In this document: positions 34,621 through 48,270 of the stretch, piece after piece
Position numbering within the stretch: the first letter of the stretch is position 1
Layout: each line of letters begins with the position of its first letter
Program-made: the position numbers and the translations under genes
NCBI GenBank assembly: GCA_035582835.1
Contig: JAYKAV010000005.1
Location: 189,950-253,949, forward strand
Direction: 5' to 3'
Length of the DNA: 64,000 nucleotides
Source of the DNA: Phoebastria nigripes
Taxonomy: Eukaryota > Chordata > Aves > Procellariiformes > Diomedeidae
Notes under the pieces: model-generated
The model's input: only the letters and a program-made list of their open reading frames with translations
Told to the model about the DNA's origin: nothing
Databases searched by the model: none

Positions 34621-37600
34621 GGCTGTGCTCTGTACATATCAGAACTGTGGTGCCAGAGAAGCTTAGGGATTAATCCTGCTACCAGTCACAAGAAAACTTT
34701 ATCTACAACTTGAAGTGTACACTGTTAAAAGTATTTTTCTTGAATTATATCAATTTGGTAAGTGTATATGGGAGAACTCTGGTGAATCAGCATTTGGTCT
34801 GTTCTTTACGAACATACTTTAGTATGACTGAAATATATTACGGTTTTATTATGCAACTAGGAAAATGATTATTTGTAAAATTTCTTAAACAGAAATTCCT
34901 AAAAAGAACAATAAGTGGCAACAGTGAGCATGGGTAATAGGAACAAAATTGCTTCATTTTACAGTCTCTTGTTTTCTAGAGGAAATTTTGTAGATAAGTG
35001 AAACTGTATTTTCCCCTAGTAGTTAACAGTATTGTCTTGTTCAAATTGTTGATATCAATTAATCAATGTTCATATCACTGAAGATGATTGGATCTTTAGA
35101 AACATTGAAGTTGCTTTATTATTTGAATATAAATAAGTCTGTTTTCTCATTTCAGTAGATATAAGCAATCAGACATTTTAAATATGTATTTTGGCTAAAA
35201 GATGTTGAAGATTTTGCTTTAAATAATTTACTGTTTTCTCAAGATACTTTTATTGCTTCAAAGTGATAAGGACAGTAAGTTATATTTGCCTGGTTGTAAT
35301 AAGTGCTTCTACTGTTACATGTAGAAATCTGTGGACTGTTACAGCAATCAGTTAATGACAGTTTTTCTGCTACTCAATAGTGCCCATATAGATGCCTTCC
35401 ATTAACATACAGGTCTTATTAAATACAACAGGTATAAACTTCCATACAGTCCCGTTACATGGAGCTGTGACATCAGCACTGTATAGGTTGAGAACATTCC
35501 AGTGATTCTCATCACTACTTCAAGCAGAAAATTATTTGAGTTGCAAAGTTCGCTATTTCAAGAAATTATATGGTGATATAAGGCAATATTACAAGCCCTG
35601 GTTGAAACTGATGCCTTAACCGGAGTTAGGAATTTGTCTTGAAAATGAAATCCTGTGAATTGGAACATACAGTCAAAACTCTGATAATTTTAAATTCTCT
35701 TGGCCTTTCTGAAAGCGGGGAAGTTAGCCCTTTGCTAGGTTGACTTAAGGTCTTGTTATTGCTTCGATTAGTTAAGACATCGATAATTTTTTACTCTGAG
35801 CCCTTTAAGTTTTGGTTGTGAAGGTGCCTTTCATGTCTGTAATTTAGCAGAGACAAATGAATGCATTGAAGAGAGAGATGTATAAAGCCAAATCCTACAC
35901 ACAGGTGGTTCCATTGAAGACAGGATGATAATACTGCTCGCTCTCCTGTGTGCAGCACCTCTGCGTACCTCCTAAGTTCCAACACAGAATTGCTTTTTAC
36001 TGGATCTTGACAGTTAATACTTTTTAGCCATTTTTTAGCCATTCAAAACATTTCTGTTGTAAAAACAGAAACAATTGTGATGAGATCATGAACAAGCTTT
36101 GTTTTAACAGCCCTTTTTAATACAGAAAGGCCATGTTCCTCATGGTTTCTGTGCCTCAAGTACCCATTTTTTAAAACTGTAAAACCAACTGTTTATAAAA
36201 AACCCAACTAATACTAGTTTTGGCATGATTAACAATCTTAAGTATGAAGTCCTATGTATAAATGTAGAAATGTAAAATGAAGATCTTATTCTAATAGAAG
36301 ATACTACTGATACTACCACCACTTTAATGCCTCCATTGTACAAGCACAGTATAAAACTAACCTGTACCAGCTTCCCTATAGACTGCCCGAATGAGATTTC
36401 CTTGTCTTACGCTATTGAATGAGTTTGAGTTTCCTTGAGTTATTATACAATTGTTCAACTTAGTTTAGTTTCCATTGACGTGGAACATCTAGAACATTGT
36501 ATTAATTTGAAAAACACGCGCTTCTAATAAAGCACAAATGTTTGGTCCCCAATTTACATATTTTCTCATGATACATAAAACAAAATTCTCACCTGCAGTT
36601 AGTTTTGTTGACTAGATAAGGATTATTCCTATTATTCCTATAAATAATGATTGCAGAAATGGGTCTTACTAATGTTTTTGTTTGGACCTATTGTTGTAGG
36701 CTGCTTTGCAGGAATTACATGTGTTTTTATGCATGTTGATGTACATCTGAAAGAAAAAAAAAAAGTTATGTGCATTTGTAGTTTAGTGCTACTGAACATG
36801 AGGGTGAAAAACTCATAACAGATGAAGAATTACGATTGCTTTAATTACAAAGTTATTGCCATATGTGATAAGAGAAAGGTATAACTTTTAATTCTTAGCA
36901 TATTCCAGGTGTATTATATCATTTTTACCTGAAATGTTGTTTCTCTTAAGAAAAATATAATTGAGGAAATGTTGATGTGGAAAAATACTCAAAAGCCAGA
37001 ATAATGCTTAGTTAACGATGGTCCATTTTGGCCTGCCCCAAAATACCATATGGTGTCCCTACTCGGCTACATTGCATGAAGATCTTTTTATAAAGACAAT
37101 TTTATATAATCTGGGTGGAATTTATTCCTTAGCTAAAGGAAAACACAGATGTTCAAGTGTATGAAATTGCAAGGGAGGTGTTGCGGAGATGTGAAGACAA
37201 ATAACTCCGGGACTTTTTTTATGCTAAGTGTTAGTTCTGGTTACCTAACTTTGTACCTATTTATGGTTTTATGTGACGCACATCACTGTAGTGTTTAAGA
37301 GCTACAAACCAAGCTACACTTGGGGAAAAAAAGAAGTTCAATAGTTTTAGAGATGAAGTTGAGTATCTCAGAGTTTGGGAGAGCAACATGGTTCATGTAC
37401 CTGGGTTTGGTATGGGCCTTGATTGGAAATACNTCTTATTTCAGGAGGCCCAGAGGTCAGAGATACCTACAGTTCATTAGGTTGGAAAGAAGCCTGCCAT
37501 TTTCAATATTTCTGTCTCTATGTGAAGTTTTCTTGTGCCACAGGACAACTCTGTTGTTGGTGTGGTTGAGCAGAAAACAAGATCTGACTCTCCTTGAGAC

Positions 37601-40600
37601 TGTATGACCACGTCTCATGTAGGCTTTAACTTTTTTTTAACTACTGGCAAGGCAGGGCCGGTAAATCTCAAGCAGAACCAGTATGAGATGATTTTTTGCT
37701 GAGCAGATCCTCAAGCCTTTGTTCCTGTTAGAGGAAACAATCGTTTTGGGCTAGGATGGAGACTGAATTGGATTGAAGTTTATTCTGCCGGACAGATAAA
37801 CTTGAGAAACTGTTGATAAACTGCATGAAAAGAACTGTTCTTCATGTCCCCTGGTTCTTTTTGTGGGTTCTTTGCTTATGTAGCTTGGGGACTGGGCTAA
37901 GGATTTGCTCTAAATCTACCAAATATGCAAGTGAGAGACAAGACAAAAGCATTGAGAACTTTTGTTTAATTTTCAACAAAATTTTTCAGTCACGTACTCA
38001 AAAGGTAGGATGTGCATTTGGGGAACAAGACTAAGATCAAGAGGTGTGGGTGTTTGGGTTTTTTTTAGTAAAACAGCAAGCTATTTAGTTTGTTCGTTTT
38101 GTTCTTTCTTCTTGATATTTAGAAATAAGCAAAATTACCTCAAACCCAGTCACCTTCCTGCTAAGCAGCATCTGGAATTATCAGCTCCAAAAGTTTGGAT
38201 TAGGTATTTACTCTATCTACTTAAAAAACAGCACTTAAAATTTTTAACCACATGACCATTCTTTTTTAATTTAAAAAAATTATTGAAATTGTATTTTTCT
38301 ATAATTTTTGTATATGTCTGTAGTATGTATACACACACATGCACACATATCTACAAATTATATAAAACAGTATAAACTGTATAAAATGGTATAAATGGAT
38401 GTATAAAACTCAAGCCACAATATTATAGACAATTTTCAAACTTGCTGTTAGGACCCCTTGTGAGGACTGGGTATTTATGTTCAAAGGGCATCACGCAAGG
38501 TTGTAATTCTAGCATTACTGAAGAACAGCCTAGGTTTTATTAAATGCTATTGTAAAAGTAAAAGCTTTACAGAGTTTAGATTTTATCCACAAGTAAACTT
38601 GTAAACATTCAGGGTTGTATGCACCTACAGCTTAGGTTTTATGACTGTTTTTCTTAGCATTGAAGAAATAATATTAAAACAGAGCAGAACCTACAATTTC
38701 TTTTCTTCCTTTCTAACTTTGCAAATATTGCTTTATTTCTTCAGATGTATTTGCATGCTAGACTGGTTCCATATGTTGTAGTTTGTGTATATAGACATAC
38801 ATACATATGCATGCATCTTTTTATTAAACTAGAAATACAGAGCAGTCAAGATGTGCGTAGGACACTGCAGCGTGCCTCATTCTTGTGCAAAGTGGTCATC
38901 CTTTCAATGACAGACAAAGAGGAGTTTGCGGCCCCTGTACATTTGACACAGTTTCTAAGTACAGTGGGGGACAATGAAACACTTGAGCAAATTCCATGTA
39001 ATATTAATTTCTCAAATAATGTTAGATGATGGACAGCAGCAGTATTGAATCGAGTCCTTATTGTGAATCGTTCCCTGAGCAAGGTATGAGACCTAGCTTG
39101 AAATGAGAGGCAGCACCATGCAGGCAGCGTTACAGTGCCTTCCCCCATCAACNCAGGGGAGCGTCTTTCCTGCCTGATCAAGGGCAGTGGGATGACCTCT
39201 CAGCTGAGCAACAGTCTGCTGTGCAGCAAACTAAGGAGGATTTCCGAGGCTGCATTTCAAGGAGACCANGTGTATTCTGTGGTGGGATTTCTGTAATCGC
39301 GTAAGAACAGTGTAGTACAAAGGGTGGTGGCATCCTATCTCTAGGCTTATGCAGTGAAATAACTCCTTTTAAGAAACTTACATACATGACTATGTAGGCG
39401 TATGCATGTGTTCACAGAAGTGTAAACACACAAGAGAAAATCCTACATTAGACTTTAAGTTTTGTTTGGAGAATTTTTAAATACTTATTAAGGAAAGAAA
39501 ACTTTAGATCAAGAAGTTACTGAACTTCTAATACAAGATATGAGGGCAGTGCCTGAGAGGCAGGTTTTTTTCATCTGAAACAAATGAAATTTCTGTGAAT
39601 TTTCATCTGCTGAAAGAGTATTTTGTGATAACATATCCTTTCAGGCTGCAATAATAATACATTAGTAATATTTAGCTACCAGTAATTTAAGGTTTTACTA
39701 TATGAAGGTGGTAGATACAATGTAGTCATAGATAGTCATGTGTATGGAATACAGAGAAATCTGGCAGTTTTTAATATAGGCAGTGCTGTTCAAGACAACT
39801 GCTTTATCCCCTTACTGGAATTTTAATTAAAGAAGGATAGAATTGGAGAACCCAATTTAATCATGGTTGTGCCAGTGCAACTCTAAAATAACTCCACTGG
39901 CCTGATGCTACTCTTATTAATTTAGATTTTGTATCACAGAGAGGTTTTTACTTCCAAAATCTTTAGTCAAAAGGGGAGTAGGGCTAAATCACAGGTGGCT
40001 GAAAGCAGGAAGTGTTGCAAGGTAAAGAGGAGGGAGCCCCGAGTCAGTGCAGAGTACCATGTGCGTGTTGCTGTGTCAGGCAAGGAGGAGACATACCACA
40101 TGCAACTCCTGTAAGCCACCCCATCACCACCATAATTACATGCCTGCCTCTGTCTTTGACCTGGTCTTAAACTCCCTCTATAAGCATCTGCTAATGCCCA
40201 TTGTCAGAGACAAGATGCTGTGCTGGACAGATCTTATGCCTGACCAACTACAGCCATTATTGTACAGAATCTGTATCTAGAGAAAAAAATGTCATCTTTA
40301 CAGACTAGATTTATCAGGCTGTTCAAAATACACTTGGTGCCAGAAGCTGGAAAGACTAGCAAATGGCAGGACTTCCACAATGGGCTTAATCCAGAGTCAT
40401 GCTGTTGGTAAGTACCAGTCTTTGGGACTGATCAAGTAGCTGAACAGATCAGATTTCAAATTGTCAGAGCTTGAAAAATTGTCTTGTACAACCTGCTCCT
40501 AGCGTTTGCTTGGGGTGGCACAGCTGCAGTCTTCAGTATAGTAACATGTGTCTTTGGTATGATTAAACACTCAAAAATGTTTATTAATAGAGTACATATC

Positions 40601-41651
40601 ACTCTGCTAGCAATTGAGTACCTTCGCGGTCTCACCTATGCTTTACAAATCTCCAGCTTTGTCCTCCAACTCTCTTATTATCTGAATCAGGTATTGAGAC
40701 ATGTAGTTATTATAGTGTATGTATGTTACATAGCAATGTTATTTGTAAAATTATTATTTAGAGTCTCTAATTAGTAATGTTTTACAAAACAGTAAGATGA
40801 AATGAGAATTAATGANTAAGAGCTCTATCTGGACAGCCTTAGTTTCAGAGAGTTCCCCAACTGGTGTTTGCTATTGGTGGGCATTTCTGAAGCCTAGACC
40901 CTTTGATGTCTTTGTATTACTAAAGAGCATTTGCATTTCTTACAAGCTACAGCACTTCACAAAAGTACAAAATAGACATTCAGAAGCATATAGAAGTTCA
41001 AAGTTAAAAATCATTGGCAAAATAAATGGCTTGTGCAAACCCTCCAAAACCCCTTTTTAGCATAGTGGTTTCAATATATATTGTCTGTTAGTTAGTATTG
41101 TTTATTTGTTTTGTACAAGATTGATGCCTGACCATGCAATGTAGGAAGAAATGACTGGCACTTTAGAATATTTGTAACAGAATCCCTGACACTGCCTGAG
41201 TTTACACTCAACGTTTATTCACAAGCAATCTCACTGACTGGATTTTATTGGATTAAGATTACTTTTAAATCATTGAGACTCATTGAACAACCATGTGGGT
41301 TTAATACTTTCGGATGAGAGGAGTTATCCATATTTGTAGAGTTACGCACATCAGCTATTATATATAAGATAAACGAGAAGTAAATGCAGTAAGATCAGAG
41401 ATAGTGAGTTAGACCAAAGGAGCCCAATACTCCTCCTGTGACCCTGGCAGTTTCAGATGCATGACGAAAGAATAAGAGATCACAACAGGGACAAAATGAT
41501 AAAGATTATGTCTTTGTGTTTAATAATCTGTGAGGTCCTTTGCTTCCATGAATTTGTCTAGTTGCTTTACTAATTAGTCAATAGCCTTGGTACTTGTAAC
41601 AACCTTTCCAAGTCTTGAGATAGATTATTGCCCAGTGAAATACCTAATCCT

Positions 41652-41678
41652 ACTAACTTCAGTGGGAATTTTGTATGA
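41652..41678. repeat. Remnant of the same ancient palindromic repeat
   Basis: The sequence ctaacttcagtgggaatttt is a close variant of the TTGACTTCAATGGGAGTTTT arm of the old amniote repeat. It is only one arm long. Confidence 0.35.
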
Positions 41679-44600
41679 ACAAGACCATGCGTATTCAGTC
41701 AAAGAAAAGATCTCAAAAACCAAAAGTGGAAATATCTGTGGATTAGGAGTACCTAAAAGCAGATCTCCCTAAAACAGTAACTTTATCCAAAACCATCATT
41801 GTAATGATCCATTTTTGTCTATCTGTATATAGAAAGAGAGGTTAGCTGTGAAGACCTAGTTATCTGGATGTCCTTATTTCCATGGGGTTATTAAAATGGA
41901 GCCATACTAAGAAATAAATAAGGAAATGACAGTGTTCAATAATCTAAGGAGCCTAAGGTATGGAGTCTAATCTAAAGGAGTCCAGTGTGTCGTGCAGGAC
42001 TCTAATCTAAGGGTTATTTTATTACCAAGAATTTTCCANACCTACCTATGCCAGCATGACACATCTAGAGGATCTTGCTTTACTGTCATAATCAAACATA
42101 ACATAAATCATGCATGTCTCCTTTATAAGTGATTTTCTTAAAATGAGGGACTTAATCTTTTTATTTTTTCATACCTACTGTTTTTAATAAAGGCCCCACA
42201 AATTCTAGAAAAGGAGATCAGAGGAAAAATATTTTCTTACTTGATGATAATCCTGGTGGCTAGATTCATAGTCTGTACTGTTCTGGCAAAACAAAGTTAT
42301 TTGTTCTGAAGAAAATGCCTATTTTTCTTCTTCATTTTCCACCCTATAATATTTCTGATAGCTCAGATACTGAGAGCAGTGAGCAGTAAGTGTTGATCCT
42401 CTTTTTAGAAGTGGTTACTGGTAAATGTTAGGAAAATGATAAAATCATATTATTGTTTGATAGTGGTCCTGATTTACTCATATATTTATTGGATTACATT
42501 TAAATGTGATGAAGAATTATGCAATGCTCTTGAAGCAAGTTATTGAAGCATTCCTGCGTATGTGGTCCCTAATTTGGCATATCAAGACACTAGCAAAGTT
42601 TGTATGATGATTTACTTTGAAATGCAAGTCATTTACAACATGGGATTATAAAGAATTAAGCAATCTGTCGTGAGCAAAATGAGTGCCATTGAGTTCAATG
42701 ACATGCCATTTAAACCAGAAATATGTGGCTGTAACAGAGGTCCAAGGGACCTTAGGCAGTTATTTCGTTAGGCAGTTATTTATTGTTGTGCACATGACAG
42801 ACCAGGAGGCTGCAAGGGACCGCTTGAGGCCTTCGGATCTGTCCTCCTGCCTGAAGCAGGATCAAACATACCTGTGCCATTCCTGACAGAAGATAGTCTA
42901 GCCCTTCATGAGCTGTCTCCAAACCAGTTAAGAAAATACATAGGAAAAAGGACTGTACAGCATACTGCTGCACTATGTCTTCCATAGCACTACTGATAGT
43001 GCTTACTGCAACATATACAGACACAAAATAAACTCATTAGTCAATAGAAACTACCAAAGGTAAACAATTCCCTGAAAATTTCCTTGCTTAGAATGAGTTT
43101 CAGTAACTTTCACTAGTCTATGTCATTATTCATTAATTTCTCAAATCTAGTTTCTGCCTCTTCATCCTTTTACCATGTCAGGAAGCTGATCCATGCATCC
43201 AAGAAAAGCATGTATAATATAAAGCAATGAACTCCCATAAAGATTATTTTACCATGTATGTATGTCCTGCAGAGGAATGCTTGTTCCAGGTGAAGCTTTC
43301 CTGCAAATAAGGCATTTATGAAGTGTCTAATAGCTCGTGTTACAGCTTTTCCTTTGATGGTTTATTTATGAATGGGAGGAGGAGACTTATTTACAGAATT
43401 TCTCTTATTTACCTGCTGATTTATTCATATATAGGATATTCATTGTATTTGAGATTAATATCATTCTGTCAGATTTGTTTAATGTCAGTCATGAGTTAAA
43501 AATATGTTTCAAAAGAGAACAGAAGACATGTAGAAGACACACAGATCATCATATATTCCCCCTTTCTTTAGAAAACAGAGCTAAAAATGCAGATGATCTC
43601 CTTACACTCCACCTGTTTTAATTATGAATTTTCTATTTTATACTTTCTATAATCAACCATGTATAATACTATATAATTCTACTGAGCAATTCCATTGCTG
43701 GTGTATTGTTCCAGTGTTAATACCACAGTCAGCTCCTCATAGTCATGTAAATTCAAAATCGTTTCAAATAAAAGAAATGCAATCCCCAGTTGTGGATTTG
43801 CTTGTGTTTAACCGTATGTAGGTGTAGAAGGTAAAAGATGACTTGTAGATGTTTTTAGATATCCTGTGGCCAAGGGACAAATACTTTCATAGGCATTGAG
43901 AAAGACTGATAGTGTCTGGCAGTGCAAGAAATGGAAATGAAGTCAAGTCCACACTTTCAGCCATCTTCTACACTGCCGTTGAGAGCATCATAGAAGATCT
44001 TTATCCTCCTTTAAAGGTCATTGTAGCTCATTGGGTGTCATTATAGTGAAAATAAGAGCAAAGAGTTGGGGAAGATGGCTAAATTAATTTGAAAGTACTA
44101 ATTTGGAAGACAGTCTGTGGTTCAGTCACTGATTGATTAAATTGGTATGCCAGTTCTGGAAGTTTTTCAAATATTATTTTCTGTATCACACTTGTGAAAT
44201 GTATTAGTGGGAAATTGAACTTAGTTGTTTCAACTACATCTGCTTTTCAAACAGAATAAGTGATTAGAATATGAATTGTCCTTTTTCAATTACTAACTCC
44301 TTAAGATTGTTAAACTGCAAATTTACTATTACCTTAATATATATCATCAACTAAATGTGGTTAGCAAGCAGAAGAAATTAATAAAATCTGGAACAAGAAA
44401 ACAAAATACAGTAAAATCAGGTCATCACAGAAATATTTTACTCATAAAAACAGATACATTTGAAAATTTATAAAAAATAGCCTTTTCAACTGGATTATAT
44501 AATCTTCACTGAAAATAATGCTTAGATGAATCATTAGAATTGGAAAGGGTAAGGGAGAACAGAGGTAAGATAAATCACTCTTCCTTTACATGTCAATCGC

Positions 44601-46355
44601 TGTTTTCCTCTCAGACGTTACATAATCCATCAAAATGAGCCAGTTTTGTGAGTTATTTGGTCATGCTCAATGACTTTTAGTGCAGACCCCACCTGGAATT
44701 CTCAGTTTTAAAAACTGTTGTACTGCAGTGCCTGTAAGCGGGTGGTTATAGCTAGGTAGAAGTTGTCTGTTGGTTTGTGAAACAGTCCTGTAAGAAATCA
44801 GTTGACGTTCTCTTATTTAGGCAAGGCATGGTTGAGTTCCTGGCATCCCTCCCTCACGTAGTCCTGTTGTTCTGGGCTTAATGCCCTCTTGCTGCTGCTC
44901 TCCTTTGCCAGGATTGTCATTTAGTTTCTTCATCTTTGATAACTGTTTCTACAGCAGCCAAGTACTATTCTGACTGTGCAGTGATGTTATTTAATAGTCC
45001 TCTCCATTTAGCATCAAGAAAAAAAAAGTCTGTTGCAAAGAAAACTCCTACTTTATTGATGCAGACTTACTGCACTGATAGCGATCAGCACCTCTCACTC
45101 CTTCTGTGGGTGTCTCTGCACACCCACAAGTGTCAGGTTCAAGACTTTTTCATCTTCTGGCATAAAAGTCTTCACATCTTTTATTTGAAGACCATACAGT
45201 AGGCTACATTTATCAGTCATGCTTTTCCAGCTGGCCCGACTGACCAGCAGTTTTGTAGTGACCCAAATCATGGCCATGTTCCACCAAACTTAAGGAAGAA
45301 TATGACCTGCATTAGAACTTTGTGACTTGTGAACTTAAATAGAAAGTTTAGAGAAGGGAAGGGCAACTTTACCAGAGAGCCAACAGTGCTTGCAGAGCTC
45401 TTCCATAGCTTTGCAGTGCTGCCAGATGTAAAGTCACATAGGAGTGTTTATTGGATTTTCTTCAGAACGAGGTGTATTTAATGGGCCTGCGCTGGCCTGT
45501 ACTGTGAAATACGTGTGTGCTTTTACAAGCCTTGCTTTCTCATAGGTTTTTTATGGCTCGCCTCTGCTTTATGCCTTCTTAAAGCCTACAACATACTACT
45601 TCGTTTGCTTCCAGCACTTGAATCTGCAGTTCAGTTAGGAGACAAAATGTCTGTGACTTCCCGTTGCTTTATTGATTGCCACTGCCTCATTACCTCAAGT
45701 GCTTTAGTAATGTACCCTGATTGTTTTCTCTTTGGTCTAGTGATGTCAGAAAAAAAAAGTAAAGCTACTGCAGTACACAGAACTTAATTGTTAAAAATGT
45801 TTTCCAGTGCTGTACAGCTTTTTTTCTGCTTTCTAGGTAATGCCATAATCTTTTGAAGTGTGAGTTGACACCTCTAGATGGATTAGTAGGATTTTTGCAC
45901 GTATCTTTGTTGCTGCACTGGCCCTTTTTATGTCTTCTGTTATGCATTTTTGCACAGCTCAGTCAGAAGTCCTCTTTTAGATTTCACAGGAAGTTTTTCT
46001 TTCACGTTAATTTTGATTATAGTTGCAAATTCTTGTCCTTGCAGGCTTTGCTGTTTTCCAGTGCTTAGTTGTAATAAGCTTTGGTGTTCTGCAGAGATAA
46101 TTTTCAGACTTAATTTTGGTGTCTCTAAATGTGCTGTGTCTTAAATTTTTCCTGTCACATCATTTAATTGTATGACAATAATTGTTTGTAAATTGTCATG
46201 TTTTCAAGAGCTTTTCCTAGTTTGCTTTATTAAATGAAAGAATTAGATTTTGTTGAATTCTTCCACTTGTGCAGTTTGCAGAATGCAAAATTCTCCCCTT
46301 GTAGAGATTCTGCCTTCAACCCATGGTGCCGCTAAAGCTCCCACTGTGCATTGGC

Positions 46356-46385
46356 ATTTGCATGCAGATGCATTTGCATTTGCAG
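46356..46385. promoter_or_regulatory. Tandem POU octamer cluster in NWD2 intron 1
   Basis: Two perfect octamers in ATTTGCAT orientation (46356-46363 and 46372-46379) stand 16 bases apart. A third, near-perfect copy (ATTTGCAG) overlaps the end at 46378-46385. Spacing and repetition suggest either a small tandem duplication or an enhancer-type cluster for POU factors. There is no direct evidence of activity. Confidence 0.3.
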
Positions 46386-46781
46386 TGTTTGCCACAAATC
46401 ATAGCCGAGGGATGCAAGGACACCTAGGCACCCAAGCTGCAATCTAGGGACCATTTGCAGGATTGGGAAAGGATTCCAGGTCATCCTAACTCTTCGTTTT
46501 TTTCTTTAAGAACATCTGCACGTAAGGGTGCTGTGTTCCCAAGGGGTAATGTGAGGTTAGTTATTAGGATACATTATGAGACAAAATTCTGCTTCAGAGT
46601 CCTCACTCATACCATACCCACTAGATTTAATGAGTATGTAGTGGGGTTTTATTTATTGATTTATTTATGGATTGAGGGATTTCATCCAAACTGTGGAAGT
46701 CGGTAACGCATCAAAAGATACTGGCTTTCAATACATGCCACAAATGTAGAACTTCATTTAAGATCCGCTGAGATTAACAGA

Positions 46782-46814
46782 TCTTTCCATTAACTTCACC
46801 AACCTTTGGATCAG
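46782..46814. repeat. Remnant of the same ancient palindromic repeat
   Basis: The sequence tttccattaacttcaccaac followed by ctttggatcag matches the TCCATTGACTTCAATGGG-CTTTGGATCAGG arm of the repeat, with several substitutions. Confidence 0.45.
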
Positions 46815-47669
46815 AATCCAAATTTGTTTTGTGTAAGTATATTGTACGCATAATAAAACTCAGAACTCTCAGAAACCAACATTTGTTTTAAATTGGGAAC
46901 ACAATCATGTGTGAATAATCAAAAGTCTTTTGATATTTAGATATAGGAACTGCATTTCCCTTCTGTCACGTCAGTTCCATACTGNTATTTCCCCAAAATT
47001 CTGTATTTTAACATGGGTCTTGACCCCTTTGATTTTACTAGTTGCCTCATTGTTTTTTATGCATAAAAATTGACAGCTGGGTGTTATTGTTAAGCCAATA
47101 GGTGGCACTGGTTAATCACATTAACAGTCAAGATGCAGGGTATAAGTAAGATGTCACTGTGAAATGTGGCCAGCTATTAAGCATTATAATTTAAAAAGTA
47201 ATAAATACATATTTTATATGTGTTGTTTTAAATTTGTCATGTTACAGAACTGACAGTAGGGAACATTTCAGAGAAACAGGTTTTAAAACTACACCTCATT
47301 TTAAATCGGATATTATTTGATTTTGGGCTAAAAAAGAAGAGCTAATTGCTGCAACTAGAAGTTTTAGGCTTATAATTATGCCCTACATTTTGAATCCTGC
47401 CTCAGATAGTTAGGTCTTTTGTTTTGCAAATGTGTTTGTTTAAATGTTCTGGTGTAGACCACAAATTTGTAGTCACATCCTGTCATTTCTTCACTATTGA
47501 GAGACACATTTCAGGATTACTTACTATTTTAATGTTATTTTCCATTATTTCTTCTGATTTTCATGCCAAGCGGCCATTTCTTTGGGCTCAAATGCTCAGC
47601 CCACTGTTGCTCTATATATTTTTTTTAAGAACTGAGAACGTTGAGGAGACAGAGATGCCACCAATGTTA

Positions 47670-48270
47670 TTATGCAACATCCTGGTGGCTAGAGCGCTAA
47701 CCTCTGAGCTGAAGGACTGTGACCTAGGTCCTCCTTAGTCCAGCAGAGTCACGCACACCTTCTGCACATCCCATGAGAGAGCTCCCACCATCAGGTTGGG
47801 TGAGGACAAGCAGCTGTGTACATCACAGTAATGTTGCAGTATTTTGCTAGTCAGGATTTATTTGGAGGGTTACAGACAGTTGTGAGTTTTAGTTTAATTA
47901 ATGAATGGCCTTCAGTCTGTCCAGTTTCTCATTTGCCTTCTCAGAGAGCCAGTAGAGACCTCAAAGTTGGCAGTGTTGTTTGGGGAGGGCACACTGGAAG
48001 GAGTGACCCAGACCAATCTGTTCCCATTCCCTAAAAAGAGTCTTGGGGAGCTTTGGATGCTTATTCTAATGGTCTCTACTCACAGAAACCCCAAGGGAAG
48101 GAAATGACAACAGAGTCTATGGAGTTCATTTTCTAGGAGGGCTAGGGTACTAGGTAGCTCAACTCATTTTTCCCTCTCTTACCAGCTACGTGATTCAAAC
48201 TCATTGCTTGCAAAGTGCTCTGAGATTCTCAGATGAAAGGCACTATAGAAATGCAAATGACTTATTATTA
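47670..48270 (+). mobile_element. Probable ancient SINE remnant (tRNA-like head, TATT-rich tail)
   Basis: Near 47680-47735 the sequence ggtggctagagcgctaacct followed by gacctaggtcctcc resembles a decayed tRNA A box and B box. Near 48208-48270, aagtgctctgagattctcag, then a gatgaaaggcactatagaaa block and a TTATTATTATGG-type end, match the tail shared by old amniote CORE/Deu-type SINEs and their LINE partners. The tail call is firmer than the head. The 600-base span is longer than MIR and closer to AmnSINE or LF-SINE length, so either one long element or two pieces is possible. Family assignment is from memory. Confidence 0.45.

Noticed and set aside
40484..40774. Hydrophobic plus-strand frame resembling a multi-span membrane protein
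   Set aside because: It starts at TTG rather than ATG, the hydrophobicity reflects T-rich codons in AT-rich DNA, and no family is recognised.
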